DNA of 64,000 bases. Origin: Methylocystaceae bacterium. Lineage in GTDB: Bacteria; Pseudomonadota; Alphaproteobacteria; Rhodospirillales; Terasakiellaceae. The position numbers and the translations under genes were made by a program. Position 1 is the first letter of the stretch; each line of letters begins with the position of its first letter. Positions 44,189-52,967 of the stretch are shown one piece after another. The notes below the pieces were generated by a model. It was not told where the DNA came from. It saw nothing but the letters and a program-made list of their open reading frames with translations, and did no database searches. The DNA lies in assembly GCA_013373205.1 (NCBI GenBank), contig JABXIG010000006.1:31240-95239 (forward strand), given 5' to 3'.

Positions 44189-45663
44189 TATTTTTGTTGG
44201 CGCCCTGCAAGACTGGAAATCGGGGCAATTTTCACCTGTTGAAGCTGGCTTGCCCATTCGCGGATGGATTTAATGCTATTGGGCGTGGCATGGATAATGC
44301 CAGCAGTTACCCCTTGATTGCCTGCCAATGTTGATAGAGTATCAAGTTGTGCGCGCAGACGACGGGGGCTGACATTTGAATCAATGGTCATATCCGCAAT
44401 TGCGCGAGCCAGCTGCATCTGGTCTGCCATTTCAAGGGTTTGGCTGTTTTCGCTTGTACGCGGGTCCATAAAGAGTAGGCCACGGGTTTTAATTTCGCCT
44501 AAAACCGGGGACATGGCTTTCTGGTTTTTGGTGAAGGCGGATCCATGCTGACCGACAAAGCCGACATATCCTTGTGCCTGCATCATGAGGAGATTGAGCA
44601 GTTTAAGATTATCAGACGGTGATTTACTGGTCATCATCGCCATGGGGCCGGGATCATCCACCGGGAAGCTTTCACTTTCCATAGGCAGTTCCAGAACGAC
44701 TTCATGACCCATCTGACGGGCTTTTTGTACCCAGTCTTTTGTGCCCTGACCATAAGCACTAAAACCTAATGTGACATCTGCGGGCAGATAATTTATCGCT
44801 GCTTCCGTCAGGGTCGCACTTTGCCCCAAGCCTGTGACAACCAAGCCGACAATGGGTGTTGACGGATCAGCACTGAAGGGACGGGCATACGTTTTCCACG
44901 GTTCTTTGCCTGCTTCTGAAACGGTAGGGAGCAGGCCGACATCGGTCACTTCAAACAGACTTTTATCATCGGCAGGTGCCAGAGGTTGCGGTTGTTTGGG
45001 TTGCCCCATATCAGCAAATGCACGCGGCAGAACGGCCGGGATATTCACCCCGACTTCGGCGACTGCCGCTGTGGATAAAGGTGTTTCGGCATTATCCGGG
45101 TTATAGCCGCCCATGCCACCTGTAACTTGGGAAGCGACTGTTCCAGCCGCCGCAGCTGTCAGTTTCGGGGCATCATTGGCGCCCCCGGCACCGGCGCTCA
45201 GTTTGCCAGCAGGTGCAGGAGCTGTAGGTTGGGCAGATAATTTTCCGCCACCCGTTACCCCACCTTGTGTAAGCTTGCCCCCAGTGGTGAGTTTCCCACC
45301 GGGCGGGGTCAGTCCCCCAGTCGCCTGACTTTGCAGGGCCATTTCAACCGCGCTGCCGACATTGCCCGCGTTTTGCGAAGATTCTTCTGCCATTTCGGCA
45401 TCATCACCTGCAAAGAACCACCAAGCCCCGCCACCAAGTGCACCAAGACCGACCAGTGCACCAACAACAATCCCGATCAGCTTACCTTTGCCGGCAAGCA
45501 TTTCCTTGAATTTTGAGCCCGATCCGCCTTCGTCAAATTCGTCGAAGTCGTCATCAAAATCGAAATCATCATCATCGTCATTGTAATCGGTCGGGGCCGG
45601 GACCCCGCTTTCTCCGGTTACTTGGTCATCATCCAGCTCGAAATCATCGTCGTCGTCGGCCAT
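44188..45663 (-). CDS. Divergent polysaccharide deacetylase (YibQ-type) with acidic tail
   Basis: A 491-residue protein. A highly acidic cytoplasmic N-terminus (Asp/Glu runs over residues 1-46) precedes a membrane helix at about 60-83 (GIVVGALVGLGALGGGAWWF), then a low-complexity linker with imperfect GGKLT/GKLS repeats at about 110-165, and a divergent deacetylase domain to the end. Domain motifs include PIVGLVVTGLGQSATLTEAA, ALPADVTLGFSAYG-like (INYLPADVTLGFSAYGQGTK) and GVTAGIIHATPNSI. Such proteins lie beside envC and ctpA in many genomes and are thought to act in the envelope. It follows ctpA by 14 bases. Confidence 0.88.
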   Translation of the reverse strand: MADDDDDFELDDDQVTGESGVPAPTDYNDDDDDFDFDDDFDEFDEGGSGSKFKEMLAGKGKLIGIVVGALVGLGALGGGAWWFFAGDDAEMAEESSQNAGNVGSAVEMALQSQATGGLTPPGGKLTTGGKLTQGGVTGGGKLSAQPTAPAPAGKLSAGAGGANDAPKLTAAAAGTVASQVTGGMGGYNPDNAETPLSTAAVAEVGVNIPAVLPRAFADMGQPKQPQPLAPADDKSLFEVTDVGLLPTVSEAGKEPWKTYARPFSADPSTPIVGLVVTGLGQSATLTEAAINYLPADVTLGFSAYGQGTKDWVQKARQMGHEVVLELPMESESFPVDDPGPMAMMTSKSPSDNLKLLNLLMMQAQGYVGFVGQHGSAFTKNQKAMSPVLGEIKTRGLLFMDPRTSENSQTLEMADQMQLARAIADMTIDSNVSPRRLRAQLDTLSTLAGNQGVTAGIIHATPNSIKSIREWASQLQQVKIAPISSLAGRQQK

Positions 45664-45677
45664 GGTGCTACTTTCGA

Positions 45678-46994
45678 TTACTCTTCTGTATTGCGGGGCA
45701 TTTCAGAATAAAGCGAAATCCCTTCGATCAGATCAAGCGCGCGGCTAAGCTGATAATCTTGAATTTCTTCTTCATCGCTATGATCACCGTTCAGTTCTTC
45801 TTCGACTTTTTTCTGGCGTTCTTCGGCATTTTCATCGGTATTTTCAAGGGAGCCACGCAGGTCAGCTTCACGGCTGCCAAGTCCGGTGCCAAGCTTTTCA
45901 ATTTTGGCAATTTCAACCTTGATATCCGGTTCAATTCCAAGCGCTTGAATGGAACGCCCAGACGGGGTGTAATAACGTGCTGTGGTCAAACGCATCGCCC
46001 CATTGACGCCTAACGGCATAATGGTTTGAACAGACCCTTTTCCGAAGGAACGAGTTCCCAAAATCAAAGCGCGGGCATGGTCTTGCAAGGCCCCTGCAAC
46101 AATCTCTGAAGCCGAAGCTGACCCGCCATTGATTAAGACCACAATCGGCAGTCCGTCTGCGATATCACCGGGACGGGCGTTGAAACGCTGGATATCTTCG
46201 GCGCGGCGTGAACGGGTGGAAACAATTTCGCCACGGCTTAAGAAGGCATCGGAAACCGCAATCGCTTGGTCCAAAAGACCGCCGGGATTGTTGCGTAGAT
46301 CAAGGACGATCCCTTTTAAACGGTCACCTTTTTCTTTGTTAAATTCTTCAATCGCACGGGTCAGACCGATTTCGGTTTGTTCGGTAAAGCTGGTGATGCG
46401 GATATAACCGATATCGCCTTCCAGACGGTTACGCACGGAAGGTACCTTGATGACGGCGCGGGTCAGGGTGACATCAAAAGGTTTTTCCCCTTTGCGCCGA
46501 AGCGTCATGGTGATGTCTGCGCCAACCGGGCCGCGCATTTTATCGACAGCCTGATTAAGGGTCAGACCGGAAACGCTGTCCCCATCTAGATGAGTGATCA
46601 GATCGCCCGCTTCAACACCGGCCTTAAAGGCGGGGGTATCATCAATGGGTGAAATCACCTTGATAAAACCACTGGGGTCCATGGAGACCTGAATACCCAG
46701 ACCGCCAAATTGACCTTTGGTCTGAACCTGCATGTCTTTGAAATGGTCGGCATTTAGAAAGCTGGAATGCGGGTCAAGTGAACTCAGCATGCCCTGGATG
46801 GCGGCTTCGATAATTTCCTGATCGGTTTTTTCTTCCACATAATCTGTGCGGACTTTTTCAAAAACTTCGCTGAACAGGTTGAGAAGCTGATAGGTCTTTG
46901 CCGGGTCTTCTTTTTTGGCGTCTTCGGCCCATGCCGGGGAAACAGCCAGAAAAATTGCCAGAAAAGCGATCACTTTAGAAAATCGAATGGTCAT
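45678..46994 (-). CDS. ctpA: Carboxy-terminal processing protease (S41 family)
   Basis: A 438-residue periplasmic protease with signal peptide (KVIAFLAIFLAVSPAWA). A PDZ domain (about 90-170, FGGLGIQVSMDPSGFIKVIS) regulates access. The catalytic Ser is in NGGSASASEIVAGAL and the Lys in TRSFGKGSVQT. ATG 46994 overlaps the envC stop as ATGA and gives a proper signal peptide; longer starts do not. CtpA cuts and controls cell-wall hydrolases, which fits linkage to envC. Confidence 0.94.
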   Translation of the reverse strand: MTIRFSKVIAFLAIFLAVSPAWAEDAKKEDPAKTYQLLNLFSEVFEKVRTDYVEEKTDQEIIEAAIQGMLSSLDPHSSFLNADHFKDMQVQTKGQFGGLGIQVSMDPSGFIKVISPIDDTPAFKAGVEAGDLITHLDGDSVSGLTLNQAVDKMRGPVGADITMTLRRKGEKPFDVTLTRAVIKVPSVRNRLEGDIGYIRITSFTEQTEIGLTRAIEEFNKEKGDRLKGIVLDLRNNPGGLLDQAIAVSDAFLSRGEIVSTRSRRAEDIQRFNARPGDIADGLPIVVLINGGSASASEIVAGALQDHARALILGTRSFGKGSVQTIMPLGVNGAMRLTTARYYTPSGRSIQALGIEPDIKVEIAKIEKLGTGLGSREADLRGSLENTDENAEERQKKVEEELNGDHSDEEEIQDYQLSRALDLIEGISLYSEMPRNTEE

Positions 46995-48262
46995 CCTCGC
47001 GCCTTTGCGTTTTGTCGCCTTAACCAAGGCAACGGATTAATTGGTGCGCCGTTTTTGCGCAGCTCGAAATAGAGAGTAGCATCACTTGATCGATTTGACG
47101 ACATAACTCCGACAGGTTCCCCGCTTAAAAGCCACTGTCCTTCAGATACATCAATGCGATCCATCCCTGTCAGCAGTGTATGATATCCGTCGCCATGATC
47201 AATGATTAAGAGTTGTTTATACCCACGAAAAGGTCCAGCAAAGGCAATTTGTCCATCATAAGTGGCGACAATCTGTGCAGATGTGCGCGTTTTGATACTG
47301 ATGCCTTTATGTTTGCCGCCCAGTTTTTCCTTTGCGCCATATTTCATGACAATAGGACCTGCAGCAGGGCGCGATAGCTCCCCTTTGGATTTTGCAATGG
47401 GTTTGCCCGTGGGGGGCTTGCCAAGGACGATTTCGCTTTCGTCATTGTCGCCATCGTCCTTAGGTGTTTGTTTTTGTTTGGCTTTATCGCGCGCCGCTTT
47501 TTCCTGATCGCGTTTTTCTTGGGCTTTGCGTTCCGTTTCCAGACGTTTGAGCAGTTCACGTAAAGATCGTGCTTTGGCGCTGAGCTGATTTGCTTTTTTT
47601 CGCGCGGCCTGACTGTCGGCGACATAGCGTTTGCTTAAGTTATTTTTTTCTTTAATCAACAGGTCAAGACGGCGGCGTTCATCGTCCAGATTAAGATTGG
47701 CACGATCCAGACTTTCTTTGCGGCTTTGTAAAAGTTTGCGTTTCTGCGCGTAATTTTCCACATCCCGGCGCAAGAGGTCGGCTTCTTGCTGAATCTGCGG
47801 CACAAGGGATCGGAGCAAAATCGCACTGCGCACCATATCGGCGGGTTCCTGTGGGGAGGCAATCAGTGCTTCGGGCGGATTGAGCGCGAGTCGTTGCAGG
47901 GCCATAAGGGTATCGACCGACTGGCCATGGCGTTTTTCAAGATCCTGCCGGGCGGTATTTTCTTCGCGGGCCAGTTCTTCCAGTGCTATTTCAAGGCGCG
48001 TGACATTGGCTTCGCGTTGCTGCACGGATTGGGACAGCGCGATCAGTTCAGCGCGTAAGGCTTCGGCTTCGGCTTTTAAGTTTTCTGATTTGGATTTTAA
48101 ATCCGTGCTGCGTTTTTTTTCTTCGCGGATATCGCGTTCGATCTGTTTCAGTTCATCCTGTTTGGTTGCGCCCAAGCCGGGGGTGGACGATCCTGTACAC
48201 AGGATCACCCCGATGATAAAGGCCAACCATTTGGATTTACTGTGCTGCACGAAGTCCTGCAT
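46991..48262 (-). CDS. envC: Murein hydrolase activator EnvC-like
   Basis: A 423-residue periplasmic protein: signal peptide (WLAFIIGVILCTGSSTPGLG), a long coiled coil (about 35-255) and a C-terminal LytM domain (about 310-415). The LytM zinc ligands are altered (HKGISI lacks the usual Asp; YHTLLTGM lacks the HxH), so it is probably a non-catalytic amidase activator like EnvC. ATG 48262 overlaps gpmI by 26 bases and has AAGG directly before it; GTG 48250 with AGGA five bases upstream is an equally good start. Confidence 0.9.
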   Translation of the reverse strand: MQDFVQHSKSKWLAFIIGVILCTGSSTPGLGATKQDELKQIERDIREEKKRSTDLKSKSENLKAEAEALRAELIALSQSVQQREANVTRLEIALEELAREENTARQDLEKRHGQSVDTLMALQRLALNPPEALIASPQEPADMVRSAILLRSLVPQIQQEADLLRRDVENYAQKRKLLQSRKESLDRANLNLDDERRRLDLLIKEKNNLSKRYVADSQAARKKANQLSAKARSLRELLKRLETERKAQEKRDQEKAARDKAKQKQTPKDDGDNDESEIVLGKPPTGKPIAKSKGELSRPAAGPIVMKYGAKEKLGGKHKGISIKTRTSAQIVATYDGQIAFAGPFRGYKQLLIIDHGDGYHTLLTGMDRIDVSEGQWLLSGEPVGVMSSNRSSDATLYFELRKNGAPINPLPWLRRQNAKARG

Positions 48263-49799
48263 CCTTGATTAATGAATGCCCGGTCATTTCATCCGGTTGC
48301 GCCAGACCCATCAGTTGCAACAAGGTCGGGGCTACATCTGATAAGGCCCCTTGTTCCAATGTGGTGACGCCTTCTGGGGCATTGATCAGAATGACCGGCA
48401 CAGGATTAAGCGTGTGGGCTGTGTGGGGCTGGCCTGTTTTTTCATCTTTCATCATTTCAGCATTGCCATGATCGGCGGTAACCAGCATGGTGCCACCTGT
48501 TGAAATGATGGCTTTTTCAAGACGAGCAAGACAGCTATCTACGGTTTGGGCCGCTTTAATCGCTGCGTCCATGACCCCTGTATGGCCGACCATATCGCCG
48601 TTGGCATAGTTGACCACGATCAGGTCGTAATCTGTGCTTTCAATGGCGGCAACCAGTTTGTCGGTCAATTCCGGTGCGGACATTTCAGGCTGTAGGTCAT
48701 AGGTCGCGACCTTGGGTGAGGGGACCAGAATGCGATCTTCACCGGGGAAGACCTGTTCTTCGCCCCCGTTGAGGAAAAATGTCACGTGGGCGTATTTTTC
48801 CGTTTCGGCAATGCGCAATTGTTTCAGACCCGCGTCGCTGACCACTTGTCCCATGATGTTTTTCAGTTTTTGGGCGGGGAACAGGGCGCTCATAAATGTA
48901 TTATGATGACTGGAATATTCCACCATCCCGGTTTGGGCGGCGAAATTCACAACCCGATTGCGCGCAAACCCGTCAAAGGCGGGATCACATAGCGCAGACA
49001 GAATTTCACGGGCACGATCTGCACGGAAGTTTGCCATCAAAACCGCATCACCGTCTTTCATACCGTCATACCCATTAATGGCTGTCGGCAGGACAAATTC
49101 GTCGGTTTCACCCTTGTCATAGGATTGTGAAATGGCATCTAATGCGCTGGCGGCTGTAACGCCTGTGCCGTCAGTGATAACGTCATACGCAAGGCTGACA
49201 CGTTCCCAACGTTCATCCCGATCCATCGCATAAAATCGGCCGGATATCGTCGCAATTTTGACGTCTTTGCAGTCTTTGATGTCAGTTTCAAATCGGGCCA
49301 TAAAATCTTTGGCGCTGCTCGGTGGTGTGTCACGTCCATCTAAAAACGCATGGATTCGAACCGCAACGCCTGCTGCATCCAATGTCTTGGCCAAGGCAAC
49401 CATATGATCTTGTGACGAATGCACCCCACCGGGTGAAAGTAGGCCCAGCATATGGCAGGTCGCGTTATTTTTTTGCAAGGCACTGATCAGGTCTTTCATT
49501 GCCTGCGTATCCCCCAGACTATTTTCAGACACGGCTTTGTCGATGCGTGGCAGGTTTTGCATGACCACCCGGCCTGCGCCCAAATTCATGTGACCAACTT
49601 CAGAATTGCCCATCTGACCGGACGGCAGGCCGACTTGTTCGGCCGAGGCATTCAGTGTTGTGGTCGGGCAGTCGGCACTTAAGCGATCCCATGTCGGTGT
49701 ATTGGCTTGGGCAATGGCGTTATCTTTATCATCCGTTCGATAACCCCAGCCATCCAGAATACATAAAACAGTCGGGCGCGGGGGGGTAAGCTGTGTCAT
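48237..49799 (-). CDS. gpmI: 2,3-bisphosphoglycerate-independent phosphoglycerate mutase
   Basis: A 520-residue dimanganese enzyme of glycolysis that interconverts 3- and 2-phosphoglycerate. Signatures are LCILDGWGYR, GQMGNSEVGHMNLGAGRVVM with the phosphorylated Ser, HAFLDGRDTPP, NYANGDMVGHTG and TADHGNAEMM. ATG 49799 is used; a TTG two codons upstream is less likely. It heads the gpmI-envC-ctpA set common in Alphaproteobacteria. Confidence 0.96.
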   Translation of the reverse strand: MTQLTPPRPTVLCILDGWGYRTDDKDNAIAQANTPTWDRLSADCPTTTLNASAEQVGLPSGQMGNSEVGHMNLGAGRVVMQNLPRIDKAVSENSLGDTQAMKDLISALQKNNATCHMLGLLSPGGVHSSQDHMVALAKTLDAAGVAVRIHAFLDGRDTPPSSAKDFMARFETDIKDCKDVKIATISGRFYAMDRDERWERVSLAYDVITDGTGVTAASALDAISQSYDKGETDEFVLPTAINGYDGMKDGDAVLMANFRADRAREILSALCDPAFDGFARNRVVNFAAQTGMVEYSSHHNTFMSALFPAQKLKNIMGQVVSDAGLKQLRIAETEKYAHVTFFLNGGEEQVFPGEDRILVPSPKVATYDLQPEMSAPELTDKLVAAIESTDYDLIVVNYANGDMVGHTGVMDAAIKAAQTVDSCLARLEKAIISTGGTMLVTADHGNAEMMKDEKTGQPHTAHTLNPVPVILINAPEGVTTLEQGALSDVAPTLLQLMGLAQPDEMTGHSLIKDAGLRAAQ

Positions 49800-49918
49800 G
49801 GTCAAATCTTCAAGGGCTAGTTAAGGAATGGGCCTTACATATATGTGGGTCGATCTGCGATAAAACCAAATAAGTTTTAAAACGGATCGACCCACAAAGT
49901 TCAACAAATTAGTCAGGC

Positions 49919-50659
49919 TTACTGACGTGCAGCAGCGTCCAGTTCTTTCAGGCTTTTTTCTGCACGAAATGCCTTTTCAATAGAGTCTTGTGCACGGGTT
50001 ACCATGTTTTTCAATGTATCCACAAACCCGCGCATATCATTTGCCACGTTGGTAAAGGTATCTTCATACTGTCCGGCTGTTGCCGCTTCAATCGCCATGT
50101 TGGTTGCGATCGAGTTGGATTGAGACACCACTTCGGCAATGCGTTTGGCTTGTTCGTTCAGGTATTTAACGCCACCGTTAATTTCTTCAAATTTGGCAAT
50201 GGCGGCTGAAATACTATCATCAGCATCTTCTTCGTAGAATTCCGGCTGATAGGATTCTTCACTGTATTCTTCGTATGCGTCTTCTGCATATTCTTCAACA
50301 GGGGCTTCTTCTTCTACATATTCTTCTTCGGCTTCAACCGCGATCGGTGTCTCTGCCGCTTCGACTTCTTCATCCTCATGGAAAGCTTCGACTTTGCGCA
50401 TTTCCAGGTTGATTTGTTCCAGACGGTTCACCAATTCACGGGTATATTGGGTTAGGGCACGAATGGAGACACCATATGTTCCGGCGCGACCTGCGGCCAG
50501 TTCTGCGTTCAAGGATAAAATACGCATGTCTTCGGCAACGTCGCCCAAGCCTTGAAAAGCTTCAAACGTATTGCGGCATTGTCCAAAAAGTTCCTGTTGG
50601 TATTGTGCAACCTGCGGGTTGGATGCATCATACGCATTTGAGCTGACTTGATCTTGCAT
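49919..50659 (-). CDS. Soluble chemoreceptor-like protein with two tip-like segments
   Basis: A 246-residue protein with no signal peptide or membrane helix. Two segments resemble the signalling tip of methyl-accepting proteins: residues 44-75 (RILSLNAELAAGRAGTYGVS) and 173-212 (NSIATNMAIEAATAGQYEDT). Both follow the pattern L/A-x-NA-x-EAA-x-AG. Between them lies a very acidic linker (about 93-148, many Glu and Tyr). No HAMP or sensor domain is present. It may dock to CheA/CheW arrays or imitate a receptor tip, but that is inferred. It lies between rlmH and gpmI in an otherwise conserved gene order. A strong AGGGG site precedes ATG 50659. Confidence 0.6.
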   Translation of the reverse strand: MQDQVSSNAYDASNPQVAQYQQELFGQCRNTFEAFQGLGDVAEDMRILSLNAELAAGRAGTYGVSIRALTQYTRELVNRLEQINLEMRKVEAFHEDEEVEAAETPIAVEAEEEYVEEEAPVEEYAEDAYEEYSEESYQPEFYEEDADDSISAAIAKFEEINGGVKYLNEQAKRIAEVVSQSNSIATNMAIEAATAGQYEDTFTNVANDMRGFVDTLKNMVTRAQDSIEKAFRAEKSLKELDAAARQ

Positions 50660-50809
50660 TGTTATCGCTTCGCCCCTTGCTAAAAAATATGTTTCTCATG
50701 AGTTATATGGGATTATGACCTGTTTCGTCAAAACCGCAAATCTCTTTCTTATGAAATACTGCAGATTTAACAGAAAATCTTTAAGAAAATGATTGCGTTC
50801 ATGTGTTTT

Positions 50810-51268
50810 TTAATCCCGATGGTAAGGATGACCCGCCAGAATCGCCTGAGCGCGAAATAATTGTTCGGCAAGAAGCGGGCGGACAAGCATGTGGGGCCAG
50901 GTCATCGCGCCGAAGCTTAACAGCAAATCGGATTGAGTACGGACCGATTCATTCAGCCCGTCTGCCCCACCAATAATGAAAGCGATATCGCTGCGTCCCT
51001 GATCCATCCAGTTCTGGATTTTTCCGGCAAAATCGCGGCTGCCCATGGTCTTGCCCCGTTCATCCATCGCAACGACAATTGCGCCTTTCGGAACCGCGTC
51101 CAGTAATAAGGCGGCTTCGGCCTGTTTTAATTCATCGCCAGTGATTTTTTTGCGCACATCCAGTTCTTTTAAGATCGGTGCAGGGCGCATACGGGCACAA
51201 TAGGTATCAAAAAGGGCCCGTTCAGGCCCTTTTTTCCATTTTCCTATGGCGATAATATGACTTTGCAT
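50810..51268 (-). CDS. rlmH: 23S rRNA pseudouridine-1915 N3-methyltransferase
   Basis: RlmH (152 residues) is a SPOUT methyltransferase acting on 70S ribosomes. IIAIGKWKKGPERALFDTYC at the start, VVAMDERGKTMGSRDFAGKI, IAFIIGGADGL and HMLVRPLLAEQLFRAQAILA near the end are characteristic. It overlaps the rsfS stop as TGATG, so the two are coupled. Confidence 0.96.
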   Translation of the reverse strand: MQSHIIAIGKWKKGPERALFDTYCARMRPAPILKELDVRKKITGDELKQAEAALLLDAVPKGAIVVAMDERGKTMGSRDFAGKIQNWMDQGRSDIAFIIGGADGLNESVRTQSDLLLSFGAMTWPHMLVRPLLAEQLFRAQAILAGHPYHRD

Positions 51269-51669
51269 CAGCCGATATGTTCAGAATCGGATACATTGTT
51301 TTTTGGTCCGTCCCACATCTTTTCAAGGTTGTAGAATTCACGTACTTCCGGGCGGAACAGATGCACAATCACATCAAAAGCATCCAAAACAACCCAGTCC
51401 CCCTGATCTTTACCTTCAGCAGACAAACCTGTCAGACCCGCAGCCTTGAGCTTTTCCGACAAATGATCTGCCATGGCGACGACCTGGCGTTGTGAGGTAC
51501 CGGACGCAATAACCAGATGATCGGCCAGACTTGATTTACCGGCCAAATCGATGGTGACAATGTCTTTGGCTTTGTCGTCATCCAAAGAGGTCACAGCCAG
51601 ATCCAGGATTTCCTTGGATGTCAGTTGGCTTTTTTTCGAACGTGCTATGGTCTTATTCCTTATGTTCAA
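51268..51669 (-). CDS. rsfS: Ribosomal silencing factor RsfS
   Basis: RsfS (up to 133 residues) binds uL14 and blocks subunit joining in starvation. SLDDDKAKDIVTIDLAGKSS, DHLVIASGTSQRQVVAMADH and GDWVVLDAFDVIVHLFRPEV are typical. The start is uncertain: the only canonical codon is TTG 51669, overlapping nadD by 17 bases without a ribosome binding site, while AAGGAA precedes an ATA codon at 51648 at ideal spacing. It lies between nadD and rlmH in a coupled series. Confidence 0.93.
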   Translation of the reverse strand: MNIRNKTIARSKKSQLTSKEILDLAVTSLDDDKAKDIVTIDLAGKSSLADHLVIASGTSQRQVVAMADHLSEKLKAAGLTGLSAEGKDQGDWVVLDAFDVIVHLFRPEVREFYNLEKMWDGPKNNVSDSEHIG

Positions 51670-52258
51670 GTCGGTTACGTATTTCGGTGGCCGATAACGG
51701 ATTTCCCCGGATGGGTAAAAATATCCAGCATCCCGTGGATTGGCGTTTCAAAACGCGCGCCATACGTTGGGGCAGGCGGTTTTTTTTGAAACGTTGGGCC
51801 GTTTTCGACGACAACGCCTTTAAAGCATAAGTCGGACGGTGGTAAATGGCAATCCTGCAGCTGTTGAAAATCACCTGCCAGTCCTTCCAACGATGAAAGG
51901 TCGCCAAATTGTCCGCCCCCATGACCCAGACAAACCGGATATTGGGATATCTTTGCTGTAAGGCTTTCAGCGTGTCGGCGGTATAGCGAGTCCCAAGGCG
52001 GGTTTCAAGTGCTGTTATCTTGATTTTGGGGTTTTTTACCTGTTTTTCGGCCATTTCCACTCGTTTTGCCAATGGCGCCATGTCTTTTTTAGATTTTAAT
52101 GGATTCTGCGGGGAGACCAGCCACCAGACCTGATCCAGACCCATTTGCTTGAGCGCCATTTCAGAAATATAGACATGACCGGCATGTGCGGGATTAAATG
52201 ATCCGCCTAATAAACCAACCGTGATGTGGGTTTGGGGGCCAAAAGCAGGAAGGGACAT
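51653..52258 (-). CDS. nadD: Nicotinate-nucleotide adenylyltransferase
   Basis: NadD (201 residues) makes deamido-NAD from nicotinate mononucleotide and ATP. The nucleotidyltransferase motifs are VGLLGGSFNPAHAGHVYISE (HxGH-type) and, near the C-terminus, ISATEIRNRL-like NPLSATEIRNRL. WVMGADNLATFHRWKDWQVI is also conserved. It leads the nadD-rsfS-rlmH unit. In relatives proA normally lies just upstream; here trxA, higBA and a hypothetical gene separate them. Confidence 0.95.
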   Translation of the reverse strand: MSLPAFGPQTHITVGLLGGSFNPAHAGHVYISEMALKQMGLDQVWWLVSPQNPLKSKKDMAPLAKRVEMAEKQVKNPKIKITALETRLGTRYTADTLKALQQRYPNIRFVWVMGADNLATFHRWKDWQVIFNSCRIAIYHRPTYALKALSSKTAQRFKKNRLPQRMARVLKRQSTGCWIFLPIRGNPLSATEIRNRLEHKE

Positions 52259-52358
52259 GTCGTTGTAAAACTCTTGTTCTCTAATATATACAGGGGCAAA
52301 AGATAATAAGTCTTAAGGCGCTTTTCTACCAATCAGAAAGTTTCTTTCTTCGATGCGC

Positions 52359-52387
52359 TTGACGGATATCCTTCATGACCCTAAATT
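52359..52387 (+). promoter_or_regulatory. Sigma-70 promoter of trxA
   Basis: TTGACG (52359-52364) and TAAATT (52382-52387) are separated by 17 bases. The start would be near 52394, 30 bases before the trxA ATG, with AGGA at 52413-52416 as ribosome binding site. Confidence 0.6.
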
Positions 52388-52423
52388 CAACGCACGTTTT
52401 TTTTGATCCTTTAGGATAAGATT

Positions 52424-52741
52424 ATGACACAAAAGATTACAGACGACAGCTTTGATGCAGATGTCGTAAATGCAGACAAACCCGTTCTTGTTGATTTTTG
52501 GGCAGAATGGTGTGGTCCGTGTAAACAAATCGCACCGGCTCTGGATGAACTGGCTGAAGAACTCGGCGGCAAGCTGACAATTGCCAAACTGAACATTGAT
52601 GAAAACCCGACAACACCGTCTAAATTCGGTGTACGTGGGATTCCAACTTTGATGTTGTTCAAAGATGGTCAGGTTGCAGCAACAAAAATCGGCGCTTTGC
52701 CGAAAAATAAACTGCAAGAATGGATCGAATCCGTCCTTTAA
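52424..52741 (+). CDS. trxA: Thioredoxin
   Basis: A 105-residue thioredoxin with the redox motif [15 protein letters not shown], the buried Asp in [12 protein letters not shown] and the cis-proline in [12 protein letters not shown]. It reduces cytoplasmic disulfides. It is a single-gene unit with its own promoter and a strong terminator, divergent from nadD. Confidence 0.97.
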   Translation: MTQKITDDSFDADVVNADKPVLVDFWAEWCGPCKQIAPALDELAEELGGKLTIAKLNIDENPTTPSKFGVRGIPTLMLFKDGQVAATKIGALPKNKLQEWIESVL

Positions 52742-52762
52742 GGAATGTGATTTAAGACATTT

Positions 52763-52800
52763 AAAAGCCCTGCTTTCAGTGAGGAAGGCAGGGCTTTTTT
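52763..52800 (+). terminator. Rho-independent terminator of trxA
   Basis: AAAAGCCCTGC (52763-52773) and GCAGGGCTTTTTT (52788-52800) form an 11-bp stem counting A-T pairs, with six T residues at the end. It lies 22 bases after the trxA stop and is a textbook terminator. Confidence 0.9.
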
Positions 52801-52821
52801 GTGTTTAAGATTCTAAAGTTC

Positions 52822-52941
52822 TTAGAATTTTTTCATTTTAGATTGAACTGTTATTTCCGCACGTTTCAATACTTCTTGGATACCTCGTGCAAAAGCATCA
52901 TTATGGATATCGACCAAATTACACTCTTTATTATAGGAAAT
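52822..52941 (-). pseudogene. Possible 3' remnant of a protein gene
   Basis: On the minus strand a 39-codon frame without a start codon reads like protein (NLVDIHNDAFARGIQEVLKR then AEITVQSKMKKF) before a TAA at 52824-52822. A stop precedes it at 52942-52944 and I see no ribosome binding site. It lies directly downstream of higA. It may be the end of a gene decayed after insertion of the toxin-antitoxin pair. No family is recognised and chance cannot be excluded. Confidence 0.3.
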
Positions 52942-52967
52942 TTACTTTTTTCCTGTCCTAATTAGGC

